From positions 52,346,991 through 52,410,990 of the forward strand of contig NC_079149.1 in assembly GCF_945859685.1 (NCBI RefSeq): a stretch of DNA of 64,000 nt, written 5' to 3'. The stretch comes from Eupeodes corollae (taxonomy: Eukaryota; Arthropoda; Insecta; Diptera; Syrphidae). Made by a program: the position numbers and the translations under genes. Positions 10,425 through 22,980 of the stretch are shown in pieces. Each line of letters starts with the position of its first letter. The stretch's first letter is position 1. A model generated the notes under the pieces. That model searched no databases and was not told where the DNA came from. It saw nothing but the letters and a program-made list of their open reading frames with translations.

Positions 10425-13400
10425 AGGCTTATAATTTCGTTTTTATGTTGGTGCAAGTTGTGGTTGAAGACATTTGATTAAGGGATCAATAAAACATTCA
10501 AGAAAATATTGATTCAAACATTTTTCTATAATCAAAGTAAAATTAAATTATTTTAATTAACATAAAACCTTCTGTCGTAAGTATTTTACACAGCTTTGAA
10601 AAAAGAAAGAAATCATTTCTATGTACAAAATACAACTTTTAAAAATACAGAGTTAATAATTTCAAAAGCTTAAACATTTTTTAAAATTAATTGTGATAAG
10701 AAAAATCAAGCGAAATATTTGAAATATTGAAAACAAAAAAAAGGAAAACATTTTGTACACAAATGCAAAGAAATACCAGCGGAGTCTTATGATGAATTAA
10801 ATGAAAATTTAAAACTAAAAAACCTACAAAAATATTGAGAAAATATTAAAAAAGAAATCTTATTCATACGAGTATAAAAATAAAAAGAAGAGAAAGTAAT
10901 ACAGAAATGAGAATATATGAAGTTAAAAGTATGTACCAAAAAGAGAAATTTATATATAAAGAAAATTCTTAAAATATATGTGTATAATATTAAAGCTGTG
11001 ATTGGTTAGTTTTATATATATAAAGAGAAACTATAGCTATAGCAATTAATTTTACTTTTTATTGTTTTATCATATAATACGAGTATCTATATTATTATAT
11101 TGATTTTATTTATTTACTTTTTTTTAAGTTCTATTAATTTTAAATTCAATGTAAACATTTTTTGTATTTAATATTAAATAAAAATTAACTATTTAAAATA
11201 ATTTTAATTTGTTTTTTTATTTTTTATTTTATTTACCCAACAAAGTTTACAAATTGATAATCGTTAGATAATAAATGTCCGGTTTCCATGCACCCTAAAT
11301 TGAAAAAACAAATTGAACATAACAAAAACAATAAAATAAAATGCAATCCACAATCGAATTCAATACAAATTAACTTTAAACAAAAAAAATAAAAAAAAAT
11401 ATGAAGTATTATAAATAAAAGTTTTATTAATAAATTAAAATTAACAAAACTAGAAGTGAAGATATTTTTAATTTTATTATTTTTAATTTTTTGATATAGA
11501 ATTTAAATGGAAATATGTTTTCAAATGAAAAACACAGAAACATAAAACTGGTAAGGGACCTTTTTAGTAAAATAAAAAATTAACAATAACATTAATATTA
11601 ATATAATAGATGTAATTCATATTTAAACAAAAAATATATATAAACAAAACATGGTGTTTTATAGGTTTATAAATGTTTTAAAATACTTTTCATAACTAAA
11701 CCACTGATGATTTTCTATTCTTTGTCTGACTTGAGATAAAAGGAAACATTTCGATGCTTCTATTTTGCTTAAGACTTTACGCACTCTTTTCCAGAAACTA
11801 TTTGTTTATTTGGTCCTACACCAGTTACATCTACATAATTTTATATTATTTTTCTTAAATTCATTATTCATCCCTTTTTTATGATTTTTTAGGTGATGGA
11901 AGATCTTTGGTAAACCTTAAATTTGATTCATATGTATGCTATATGATGAAATGACCCTAGAGGCTGAGTGAGCAACCCGATAAGGTAGAAAAAAGCCCCT
12001 ATTTATTTCTTTAAGGAACAATTTATCAAGACGCACAAGAGGGTCCCATATTATGTATCGATAGTTGGAAGATCCAAACTGATTCTGTGTGGTATGACAG
12101 TTACGGTTCTGAGATAATATAAATATATAACATTAATTGCGCCTTAAGGGGTTACCTAACTTGATCTTGGAGTCCTTTTAGCCCAAGGAGGTTTTCTCGT
12201 TGTCTGGAGATAAATTGAGCTTTTGAGAACAAAACACTTACAATATCAATGCCATGGCCTCAAATATGTTTGTAAGATGTTCCCATAGAACAAAGGGTAA
12301 CTATACCGCCTTCGGAATCAAAAAGGGTGTGTGAGTAGCAATTGAAAGTTTATAAAAATAATGATAGTTCATTTAAGGTTCGGCTAAATTGCTGCTCCAA
12401 AAAATTCTTTAAATTTTCTAAAAGTCTAAAGAATTACACTGATCGGCAAGTTTTTCTTCCTGGAAATAAAATTGAACCTTCCCAAATGGGCTTTAATGGC
12501 TCTAATTCAATTCCGTCTTCAAAATGAATATATCACTTCACGGTTTATGAGGTATTACTTTATAAAATTCGAAAAAAACACGTATATAAGTCTTTTTGAG
12601 GCTATATTCATTTATAAAGTAGATTTTTGTCAATAAAATCAGTGATGGTTTTTCAAATCTATAATCCCTTTCTTTAATATACATTTGAAATATTTATGTT
12701 ATTTCATTTAATATTCTTAGAATCTTGTAAAGTTGTTAGTTGTTGTTTCACCTGTCTTACAAAAATCTAAATGAAATGCTAAATCATTAAGCTAAAACTG
12801 TTTTCAGCACAAAAACGTCAAAAGGTTTCAAATGAAGTTTTGCCCTTAAACGAATCCATTGTCTCAATAACTCTATTATATAAAGGTTTTGAAATATGTT
12901 AAAAAATACTACAATAATGTTAAAAACCGATATTTTTAAAACTTCTTCAAATTTAAGTTTAGATTCGAAATCAAAAAAATGCAAATTTAATAAAAATTCC
13001 AAATATTATTTTTTCAAAACTATGAATGTGTCAAATTCAATGTTTTTTTTCAAAAAATTCATATAAAGACAATCAAAGACTCTTGACTAATGAGATTTGC
13101 AGAAACTAAGTAAGCTACTAAAATAATTTAAATTTTATCTAGAAGAGAAAGGTTTGTACTTGTGCAAAACTATCATACAATTTATTGATAAGGGATATTT
13201 TCAGTTGGAACCTTATCCGTTTTTGGTTGATTTTATCATTTTTAAAAATGCATATTTTAAAAACCTGATGTGATAGAAAAATTTAAAGGCAAGATTCAAG
13301 ATTAAGGACATCGTTATCCTTTAAAAAATATTGTTTTATTTCTGGGACAAAAAAAATCGTAATTCTGACAACTATTGTTATTTTACTAAGGGATTTTTTA

Positions 13401-15429
13401 ATTAGAAATATTCAAAAACCCATTGATATTGTAAAAATTCACTACAAAAATGATACAAATTAACCAAATTACATCCCTTATCAAAAAATCCAAAATACCC
13501 ACTCTAATATTATTAATAATTTGTAATTCTTTTTTTCATAATTCATTATATATTGATATATGTAGGTACATTTAAAATTAAATCATAAAAATATTTCACT
13601 GAAATTGGTATTTAATATTATTTTTTTTTTTTCGATTTTATCTTTCACTATCTGTGCAATTACCTTCGTCCATTTTGTATAGCTGACTTCAAAAACAATT
13701 TTTTTCAAAAGAGAGACGTCTTATATTTCTTAAATACTAATAAATAAAAAAATTATCTCACTTCACAAATATTAAACATTTGAACATTTTCAATTTAACA
13801 AACTTAAATATATTTACAAAAACTTTTAAAAAGAAAATATTAGATATTTTAAATTAAGTTTGAAAGTATAAACAAAAACATAGGGATAAAAAATGTTTAA
13901 ATCATAAATTCCTTAATTTTATAAAAAACAAAAACAAATAATGAAATAAAAATATATATATAAAATAGTTCTTTAAAATTTACTTAGTACTAATGTCTTG
14001 TATATGTATAAATGTGATTAGATTCGACAATCCACCAAAAACAATTTTCTAATACCATAAATTTAAAAAACTTAAATCAAAACTTCTTACAGAAATAAAA
14101 AATAAGCTTATAGATCGAAAATAAAACTAATGGCTTGCTTAATTTTAAGTGAATGAATCTTGTAAAAAATTGAATGAACGAAAACAATATTGTTTTCAAT
14201 GAAAATGTTATCGAAAACTAATATATAGAAATAAATTACCAATTAAACAAAATAAAATAGAATTTAAATAGTTTTGGGTTAATCATAATACTTTTGATTT
14301 TTGTATTCGTGTGTCATTTCAACAAAACAAACAAAATAAAAATTATTAAAAAACAAAAACATGTAACAAAGAACGGGCACAGTTTTTATCTGGAAATTAT
14401 AAATAAATACAAAAATTATTACAATTTTCGCAGTAAATCACTGTAAGAAACAAACTCCAATTTTTAATTTAATAATACAAAAAAAAATTATAGCAGATGT
14501 GCAATACAACAAGTAAAAGTACTGAATAATTAAAACAAAAGATAAAAAAGAAATATATTATGTTAACATATTTAAAAATAAGAACATATAAGAATTAAGT
14601 ATGTTTATGTGTATCTATAAGTAATAAAAAAAACTTAAACTTATGTCTCTTAAAAACAAAAACAAAAATTCTCAAAACTGTTTTATCTTGTTTTTGTGAA
14701 AAAGAGTTTATTGAATATTTTCTAGAAATAAAAATGAATTTGAAAACTTAAAGAAAACAATTTTTCGATTTTTCAGTAAAAAAAAGTAGTTTTTTTTCAA
14801 AAACATGTAAGTAAGTCAACACAAGTGACTACTATTTTTTTTTAATCATCAGCTAGGTTCCCAAAATCAAGTAAATTGAAATCGTTTGTTTTCTAAGTTC
14901 TATGATTCGATCGATTTCATAACTTTGAATACTTTTCGAGATCACTTCAAGTGTAATTGAAATTGAGATATATCAACAAATAATTTGTTTGACTGTCATA
15001 ATTTGTATAATTATTTGTTTTTATTATGTTTTGTTCTTTTAATGAAATAAACATACAAATTATGCATATTTTCATTGATACAGTTTTGCAAGTTGAGAAA
15101 CATAAGTATACTATAGAACAAAAGAAGACGCAGGCATCTAATCCAATAGATATTGCCGAATTAAAGTAAGAAATACAAATTTAAGCTAAAATTTGTTTGC
15201 TATTAAATATTTTGTAATGTTTTTATCGTATGACCGGATTAATAAAGATGCTTTTCGAATGGTACTTGAAACAGTTGCTTCGTATCCTTACAGATCATCC
15301 ACACCATTTGCAGTTTTTCGATTCTAGACGGAAAATATTTTTTAAAGACCAATTGGTCAAGACTGATGTTGAAAAGGGTCGAAGCATAGTTTCAAAAATT
15401 TTGGCATGTGTCTTGAAAGATTTAGGGAG
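10425..15429. other. Epac 3' untranslated region and AT-rich intergenic sequence
   Basis: The first part is Epac 3'UTR, with a polyadenylation signal at 10488-10493 and others further on. The rest is very AT-rich, with many poly-A and poly-T runs and no exon, RNA gene or named repeat. A less AT-rich patch at about 11930-12330 has no open frame and remains unexplained. Confidence 0.5.
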
Positions 15430-16805
15430 ACACACTTGTCCAAGAAGTATTAAACTATCAATTTCCTTCTGGCTAAGTATAAGTCGCTGTACAGCTCGTC
15501 GTTCCATCTTTTCCTCCACTGCCCTTTGATGCATACGGGACCGTAGATCACACGAAGAACTTTTCTCTCGAAACGACCCAATGTGCTTGCATCCGCTTTT
15601 GTTATAGTCCATGCTTCTGCAACGTATAGCAGAACGGCGATGATAAAGGTCTTATATAGCGACGTTTTGGTCCTTCGAGAGAGTCCTTTGTCACTCAATT
15701 GCTTTCTAAGTCCGAAAACACAGTGGCTAGCAAGAGTTATTCTTCGTTCGATCTTAGCGCTGGTGTTGTTTTCTGTGTTTATAGTGGAGCCTCGGTAAAC
15801 GAACTCTTGGACTACCTCAAAGTTAAGTCTGTCAATGGTGACGTTTTGACCAAGACGTCGGTGTTGTAGGTTCTTTCTTGACGACAGCATGTACTTTGTT
15901 TTGCCCTTTTTAACTGTTAAACCCATTTTTGCGGACTCTGTTTTTCCGATTATGTCAATATCATCAGCATATGCTTGTTATTGGATAGCCTTTTGAAAGA
16001 TAGTGCCTTTAGTTTTGAAGTGTGAGCTCTGTACTATTATTTCAAGTACGATGTTAGAAAAATCGCATGACAGGGCATCACCTTGTCTAAATACTTTTTT
16101 GACATCGGATGGTTATGTTAAGTTGTGTTTAATCTTAATGGAGCAGCAAGAATTATCCATTCTCATCATATACAAACGGACGAGTTTGGCAGGGATGCCA
16201 AAAACTAGACATGGTTCTATACAGCTCGTCTCTGTAGATGGTGTCATATGCGGCCTTAAAATCGATGAAAAGATTGTGGGTTGTCGATTTTGTGTTCTTG
16301 GGGTTTTTAAAGGATCTGCCGTAATATGATTATTTGATCGACTGTGGACTTTCCTGGCCTAAAACCACACTGGTAAGGACCTATCAGGTTGTTGACGATG
16401 GGCTTTAGACGTTCACATATTACGGCAGAGAATATTTTGTAAGCGATGTTAAGGAGACTGATTCCTGATTGGTGCAGTTTAGAGGGTCTCCTTTTTTCAG
16501 GATCGAGCAAACAATACTGAGGTTTCATTCATCGGGCATGCTTTCTTTCGATCATACCTTACAGATAAGTTGGTGCATGCTCGTAACCATATTATCTCCA
16601 GCTGCTTTAAAGAGCTCGGCATTCAAGCCATCCGCCCCAACGGCTTTGTAAGACTTCAGCTTAGATATGGCAATCTTTACATTGTCTAAGTCTGGAGGAC
16701 GGGATTGTTGCCTTTCGTCCTGCCTGACAGTGAAATTTGGTTCGTCGTCGTCAACTTTATTTTGGTGAAACAGAAAATTATTAAAGCTTTTATTGACAGG
16801 CACTT
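15430..16805 (-). mobile_element. RTE-like LINE fragment lacking its 3' end
   Basis: Minus-strand frames (16803-16552, 16528-16307, 15926-15450) follow reverse-transcriptase order. They contain KSYKAVGADGLNAELFK, then SLLNIAYKIFSAVICERLKP, YQCGFRPGKSTVDQI, then GLTVKKGKTKYML and AEAWTITK with GRFERKVLRVIYGPVC. Stops and shifts between them make the copy dead. The similarity stops abruptly near 15430, after LYSDLYLARR. The typical 3' end with its TAAG tail, present in the copies at 2.9, 54.6 and 60.3 kb, is missing. This is unusual because LINE insertions normally lose the 5' end, so a later deletion is likely. Confidence 0.82.
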
Positions 16806-17290
16806 GATTCTTACTTTTTTAACTATTCAAAAAGTTGCTTGACTAATTTTCATCCTTAACTATTTGTCCACACCTTTGGAATATGTTCAATTCATTTTTA
16901 ACTCGTCCCACAACGTTTAAACATCCACACGGTTGCCTTTGAATAATGTACCTGCTTTTTCATTAGAACGTTATGTATCAAAATATCTATAAAATTATGA
17001 TAGGGGAAAACACTAAAGCTTACTCAAGAGCTGCAAATATTTTATTTTAATACAGGTCACCTAACATTTTTAAAACTCACTTTTCTGTTTTGTCTAAGAA
17101 AATCAAAAGTTATTGGAGCATCTGGTCATAAATATAAGAAATATCTTATATAAATATCTTAAATAAATAAGTGCTTTAGAGATAACCACTTGATAAGGGC
17201 TTTCCCCTTCCCGGTATCAGTCTCGGTCTTGTATAAGTAAGTCTCGTCTTGATCTCTGACTCGTTCTCAATATTTCCTCAGTTGTTTGAT
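16806..17290. other. AT-rich sequence, no gene seen
   Basis: Nothing recognisable between the LINE and the SINE fragment. Confidence 0.35.
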
Positions 17291-17294
17291 GGGT

Positions 17295-17410
17295 AATACC
17301 CACGGCGTGATTGTTAGTGCGTAGGATTGTCACACCAGAGGTCTTCGGGTAGGACCCAATAAAGTTTTTTCACGTATAATTCTCTTGCGAGAAGTTTCCA
17401 TTAAACGTTC
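17295..17410 (+). mobile_element. tRNA-derived SINE, 5' fragment
   Basis: The stretch begins CCCACGGCGTGATTGTTAGT and continues with GATTGTCACACCAGAGGTCT. It parallels the better copy on the minus strand at 28564. Its A box is diverged and its B box is broken (GGGTAGGACCC). The tail includes TCTCTTGCGAGAA, matching the body of the other copies. Confidence 0.65.
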
Positions 17411-19564
17411 ACAAATATTTTTACGATTAATACAAAATTTTTTACAAAAATTATTCAGGTTAAGGAATAATCAAATCTTAACGCAGTTTTTTTAACTGCA
17501 CACTAACACAGTTGTTGATAAAGTTGTTATATTTCCAAACAAACAACCTTATTGAACTATCTGTTATAAACATCGAATTTTGACCCCCCTCCCCTCCTGA
17601 AATTGAACTTTATTTATTAAAAAAATAAAAAAGAAGATTTATTTTATAATTATACATTTTTCTGTTATTCACAACAGTATGGAATATTGTCCATTATAAC
17701 AAATAAATATTATCAATTGACTAATGAAATGGTAAATTTCTAAAATATCATTTAATAGTTGACATTTCCAAAAGGGTTGAAAATTATAATCCCTTTTTAC
17801 ATTTCAGAAGAAAAATTCATCGATCCTTTTTTCTTTGGCGGTTGCACAGTTTTCAAAAAAAACTTTCAATCCTGAATGCAAAATTTTACTAGAGATAGAA
17901 ATGCCCCAATTTTCCACAAAGTCAAAAGGTGTAAACGCTTTGATTATTCGCCTGAACATAATAATCTCCAAACTGGAATTTATATTTGGTCTGGTTACAC
18001 AAAAATCAAAGTCGATACTTTATACCACAACACAGATAATTGAATTCGTAAAGCCCTTTATTCCAATTATAAGAATTCTCTATAAATGCGCAACAACCAC
18101 AATAAATTCCTCCTTTCATTTATCCACTCCAGAAGTCTCAAGGAAATTTAGCCTATTTGGATATAATGTGGATAATGGGTCTATTATATAAGCCTTCGCC
18201 TTAAAATAGTAATAACATTACAATAGGATTACGTGGCTCTTACAGCTATAAGTACCTGCTTGACAGACGTCTATATCAAATGATCCATGAGCTCATGTCT
18301 TAATATTAAATTAACATCAATCAATAATTTTCATCATGTTTCTTCGAATATATATTTATAGTAGTCAAGTATCTTAGATTTGACCACAATCCCTTCTTAC
18401 AAGACATACCTTATCTATGACCACTAAATAGCTAACTACTGAGGCTGGGTGAGAGAGTGAAATGGGGATTTAAATTTCAATTAATCAGTTGCCATGGGTG
18501 AATCTGAATGAGTAGAGTATAGGCATATATAAGGCTCTGGTGTCTAATGCTTATAATGAAACCACAATTTGAGCCAACAGCACCTAATGTGCAGAAACAA
18601 GACAAATGATTAAGCTTATTGGCCAATTAAAATAATAGTTCTATGACGAAAATCAAAGGATATGGTCCTCTATTATATTTTGGTATCTTAATGATAAAAC
18701 ATTAAGGAAAATGATAAAGTTTGGTTGTATGTGAAATCACTATTATTAATTATTTTGCCCTTGTTAAAAGAATGGAATAAATATTATTGTACTTATTCAC
18801 TAAAGGAATTTTGTAATACACATTTAGATAGGTGTATATGGAGTTAAATAAGGACAAGGTTTGAGCTCTGTTAAACAAAAAAAAAGTATGATATTACAGT
18901 TCTAAATCATTCCTTCAACAATTTCCTTCGATTTAAATTAATTTAACCCAAAAACACGAGGGGTTAGAAACGTAATTAATGAATTATTCTGTTTTCCAAA
19001 AACTCATTTCTTTATAGAGTTTAAAGTGTCCAAGAGTCCAAAAATCAAAGTGCGAAATACTTAGTGAGAAGATTAAACTTCAAATTGATAAAATTTAATT
19101 TAAATTAAATAATTAATTCGTTTACAACCAGAATCGAGAGCATTTTCATCGAGACTATTCCCACCCTGGTAATACAAAATTAATATATAAATGGCCAGTG
19201 AAAAGGAACAAAAAACATACAAAACGTATATTTATTGTTTTCCGATTTTAATTAAAAAAACAAAAGCAGTACTTTTTAAGAGAAATCAGTTAATGTTTAT
19301 TTTATTAAAAGGTACACAATAAAAAAACGATGTTAGCCAAATGGCTGACAAAATAAACTTGCATTGCTAATTTTACCAACGGCTTGTATTAAATGGCAGC
19401 TTAAAAATTGACAGCTCTGTTCAAAATCAAACAACTTTTTGCATATGTATAATATTAGTTTTTTAGATTGGCTAGGGTAGATTTTGGCGCCCCGTAGCGG
19501 CCATTTTGTTTTGTTGACATCTGTCAAATCTTTTGTTTATTTGTCAGTTGTTTAAGCCAAATCA
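17411..19564. other. AT-rich sequence, no gene recognised
   Basis: There is an open frame of 118 codons at 17835-18191. Its product is low in complexity and resembles no family I know, so I do not call a gene. No repeat was identified. A GC-richer patch just before 19565 is probably the left end of the mariner copy. Confidence 0.35.
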
Positions 19565-20271
19565 TCATGGCAAGTTACTCGATTGAACAGCACGTTTAAA
19601 TGATAAAATGGAGTAGTGGCCCTTCACAGTCGACTCTTCAACGTTTAGTGGCCAAATTTGAGACGATCGGCTCAGTAAAAAAAAAATCAGCCAAAACCCT
19701 TATGTTCAAGGAACATAAGATCGACGGAGAACATCGCCCCGGTCCGTGAAAGTGTACATCAGAACCCGAGGTAGTATATTCCTCGCCGTGCACAAGAACT
19801 CGGCCTTTCGCAGACTACAACTTGCCAATTTTGCGCCCCATGGGCTCAAAGTTCATGACTATGAACAACGCCGCGCTATTTGTTCGCTTTCGCTGTTTGG
19901 GCTTCGAATCGTTTAGAAGAGGACCCCACTTTTGGTTGACTAGGCGCATTTTTGGGTGAATGGATGTGTTTGCCGTATATGGGACGATACCAACCCACGC
20001 GAGGTTCACCAGGGCAACTATCCTCAAAAAGTTAAGTTACCCTTTGGTGTGGATTTTGGCTTCGTAATTGGTTCGTACTTTTTTGGAAAAGGACGTTAAA
20101 AAGGCGGTCACCGTCATCAGCGAAAGCTACATAACGATGATTACCAATTTCTTATTTCCCAAATTGAACCGTATGGAGATAGATGACATGTCTTTCCAAC
20201 AGGACGACCGGCGCGGCGCGGCCCGCGGCGCTACGTGCCACACAGCAAATGCTACGACATCTACACACAAC
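19565..20271 (+). pseudogene. decayed mariner transposase, N-terminal and middle part
   Basis: The sequence starts at the ATG at 19567 with MASYSIEQHV and continues with LQRLVAKFETIGSV, the mariner helix-turn-helix region. The catalytic middle follows: VISESYITMITNFLFPKLN and then FQQDD...GATCHTANAT, where the second catalytic aspartate sits in FQQDGATCHTA-type text. Many stops and shifts are present. A GC-rich 12-base stretch near 20209-20226 disrupts the FQQDGATCH motif. The copy is cut at 20271 by the Tc3-like element, and a C-terminal piece reappears at 22690. Confidence 0.8.
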
Positions 20272-20278
20272 CACTGCC

Positions 20279-20298
20279 GCTCATCTGAATAGGTTCAA
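20279..20298 (+). promoter_or_regulatory. putative transposase binding site, left outer
   Basis: First of four copies of the 20-base motif in the Tc3-like element. Its sites lie at the outer and inner ends of each inverted repeat, about 205 bases apart. Confidence 0.55.
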
Positions 20299-20483
20299 TT
20301 TTTTTTCACCCTACTGTAAGAGTTTCTTCAAATATAATGCATTGATGTATTGTTTTTTATGCTTATATTGAAAGAGTATCATCATACGCTTAGTTATAGA
20401 AAAAAAACTTAGTCTGAGAACTTACCGTTATTCTCTCATATAAGCTAGACCAATTTCACTCATAAAAACAACCATTATATATG

Positions 20484-20503
20484 GCTCATCTGAATAGGTT
20501 CAA
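20484..20503 (+). promoter_or_regulatory. putative transposase binding site, left inner
   Basis: Second copy of the motif, at the inner end of the left inverted repeat. It is identical to the outer copy. Confidence 0.55.
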
Positions 20504-20596
20504 TGGCGAAAACTTTAGTTTGCGTTTGGTTGCATCGGACATCGGGATTCATTCGTCATTTTAATTTTGTCTGCCGATATTTTTTTTTAGTTAACG

Positions 20597-21599
20597 TTGA
20601 ATATGGGTCGCGGAAAACCTTTAACAGAGGAAGAAAAGGGGAAAATAAAAGCCTTTAGAGAGTTGGGCTTAAATCAAAGGCGTATAGCGAAAAACATTAA
20701 CAGAAGTCAAAATGTGGTGAGCCAGTTTTTGCGAAACATTGAAACATATGGAAAAAAACATGAAAGGGGGGAGTTATACAGCCACTACCAAAGCTGATAG
20801 ACGTGCAATAATTCGTGCCGCTTCCAATTCTCATGACTCCGCTTCAAAAATTAAGGCAAAAACCGGTGTAAATTGCAGTTTGGCTACGGTAAAACGTGTT
20901 ATTAAAAGTGCTAAACATTTAAAAAGAAAGAAATTAAAAAAAAAACCACCGCTAAACGAATCCCGAAAAAAAATTCGTCTCCAGTTTTGCAAAACTTACA
21001 TGTCGTGGAAGTGTGAATGGCAACAAGTAGTTTTCTCAGACGAAAAAAAGTTTAATTTAGAGGGGCCAGATGGCTTTAATTATTATTTTCATGACTTACG
21101 AAAGGAGGAGCATTATCTTAGCCGTTTTCATAGCTGCGAAGGGAGTGTAATGGTGTGGGGAGCTATTTCGTTCTACGGGACCTTTGAACTCCAATTTCTT
21201 ACATCAAGAATGAATGCAAACTCTTACAAAGGTGTGCTAGAAAAGGCTTTCCCGCAGATTTCTGACTTGTTTGGACCAATACAATGGACATTCCAACACG
21301 ACAATGCACCTATTCATACAGCGAGAGCGGTAAAACAGTGGATCGAGTGCCAAAATGTGAAGATGTTGGGGTGGCCTCCATACTCCCCTGACCTGAATAT
21401 AATAGAGAATGTGTGGGGACTTCTTTCACGTAAAGTATATGAGTCAGGGAGACAGTTTGAAGACAAAAAGTCATTAATAGAAGGTATTAAAAAAGCCTGG
21501 GCAGAAATTTCGCTTCAAAATATTGTAAATTTGTATAGTTCTATTCCAAATCGAATTTACGAAACTATTTTAAAAAAAGGGGGGAATACTCATTACTAA
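20597..21599 (+). pseudogene. Tc3-like transposase with a single frameshift
   Basis: Two overlapping frames (20597-20797 and 20739-21599) make one transposase of about 335 residues, the usual Tc1/Tc3 length. The frame changes in a run of six Gs near 20766-20771. The start MGRGKPLTEEEKGKI opens the first helix-turn-helix (about residues 10-50, LNQRRIAKNINRS). The catalytic triad is DD34E. The first D is in VVFSDEKKF, the second in FQHDNAPIHTA, and the E in SPDLNIIENVWG, with 34 residues between the second D and E. No stop interrupts the second frame. Apart from the one frameshift the enzyme looks complete, so the insertion is young compared with the mariners around it. Confidence 0.92.
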
Positions 21600-21687
21600 T
21601 TTATTGTTATACATTCCAACTGACACAAAAGTGTAAAATAAATCATTAAATTACAATCAATTCTCTTGTTTAATTGCTTTTTATTCG

Positions 21688-21707
21688 TTGAACCTATTCA
21701 GATGAGC
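21688..21707 (-). promoter_or_regulatory. putative transposase binding site, right inner
   Basis: Third copy of the 20-base motif, in reverse orientation, at the inner end of the right inverted repeat. Confidence 0.55.
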
Positions 21708-21892
21708 CATATATAATGGTTGTTTTTATGAGTGAAATTGGTCTAGCTTATATGAGATAATAACGGTAAGTTCTCAGACTAAGTTTTTTTTCTATAACTA
21801 AGCGTATGATGATACTCTTTCAATATAAGCATAAAAAACAATACATCAATGCATTATATTTGAAGAAACTCTTACAGTAAGGTGAAAAAAAA

Positions 21893-21912
21893 TTGAACCT
21901 ATTCAGATGAGC
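21893..21912 (-). promoter_or_regulatory. putative transposase binding site, right outer
   Basis: Fourth copy of the motif, seven bases from the right end of the Tc3-like element. Confidence 0.55.
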
Positions 21913-21921
21913 GGCAGTGTA

Positions 21922-22689
21922 TGTAGTTATTGAATAATTTTGAATCATCTCGCCCAAAACAACCTTTTAAAAACGCAAAATTTTTAATGATTTAGTAAAA
22001 TGAATGCTAAAGTCTAAAAGATGATTTAGCTAATTGTAAACGATTTTAACTTTTCATTATACAATTTGCTAAAGTTAAAATCACGGAATGGCTTCTTTAG
22101 CTTTTTGCAATTTGCTAAATCCATTACGACATCTGTACAATAGACTAGCGGATGGAATGGTGCAGTCAACGGTGGGGAATTACAATTAATAGGACCGTTT
22201 AAACGTATATTTGCTTTGTTTATTTTCACGAACTGTCACTTTTTAGACATGTTTGGCAATTAGTAACTTACTAGTTAGCCAAAGGTTTAAAATTTTGGAG
22301 TCCCTTTGTAAACCGGGTGTCTTGTGACAGATTTATGTTCCTATTATTTCAAAAAGTAATAAGCGGTGCGGGGAGGGTGGTCAAGCGGGTACTGCACGTT
22401 CACAATCGAGGCATTTTTCAAGAATAACGATTCGTACTTAACTGCGTGTCGATAGTTTTGTTCACACTTTGGTATACGACGAATAAGTGATGGGCCGAGT
22501 GTGAATTTCATTCGTTCGTGGAAGCAAAATTTCGCGCAACTGCTTTGGCTATGAACGACCAGGGCTCAGTCGATCTTTAAGGACTCCCAAAAAAAAAGAA
22601 TTTAAAGTTCCATTCATTCAAAACTCAAATCGCTCAAGAACTCAAAGAAAGCGATTTTGTTTCGCGCAAACATTTTTTTATACCTCAAA
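21922..22689. other. sequence between Tc3-like element and mariner C-terminus
   Basis: No clear mariner coding text is readable until about 22560. The first half may be a further insertion. I could not classify it. Confidence 0.3.
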
Positions 22690-22980
22690 AGAGAGTTTAC
22701 AGCAACAATCCCCGAACTCTACTGAACATAAAAGAAAACATTCGTCGAGAAATCAATGGAATCAAGTTTACTGCAGCTTGTGGCGCGTAACATGAGGCTC
22801 CGTTTTGAACAGTATGTGCAACTCGACGGAAGACATTTGGATGAACTAAAATTAAAATCAGCTTTATTAGTCTGTCGTTGAATGTCAAATAAAACAATAC
22901 ATATATTAAATAGATTGTTTTTAAATTTAATCTAAAAATATAAATCTCGCGCCATCCACCCTTTATTTATCAAATTACTT
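22690..22980 (+). pseudogene. mariner transposase C-terminal remnant
   Basis: Frames read NIKENIRREINGIKFTAACG and, after a shift, MRLRFEQYVQLDGRHLDEL, the usual C-terminus of mariner transposases before a short 3' tail. It probably belongs to the same copy as 19565-20271, now separated by the Tc3-like insertion and about 770 bases of other sequence. A possible right terminus lies near 22965 (CCACCCTTTATTTATC). Confidence 0.7.

Larger units (their letters stand above)
20272..21919 (+). mobile_element. Tc3-like DNA transposon with 232-bp inverted repeats, nearly intact
   Basis: The termini are CACTGCCGC... at 20272 and the complement ...GCGGCAGTG ending at 21919. Inverted repeats run 20272-20504 and 21688-21919 and look almost identical. 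Each carries the 20-base motif GCTCATCTGAATAGGTTCAA twice: 20279 and 20484 on the left, and as reverse complement at 21688 and 21893 on the right. This matches the two-binding-site layout known for Tc3. The right flank has the TA target dinucleotide at 21920. The left flank has no TA directly outside the end, so the duplication has mutated. The element sits inside a mariner copy. Confidence 0.93.

Noticed and set aside
15230..15798. plus-strand open frames of 60-99 codons
   Set aside because: They are mostly antisense to the RTE-like LINE or lie next to it and have no protein-like content.
17835..18191. 118-codon open frame as a host gene
   Set aside because: No recognisable family, low-complexity composition, no start context or splice support, in AT-rich DNA.
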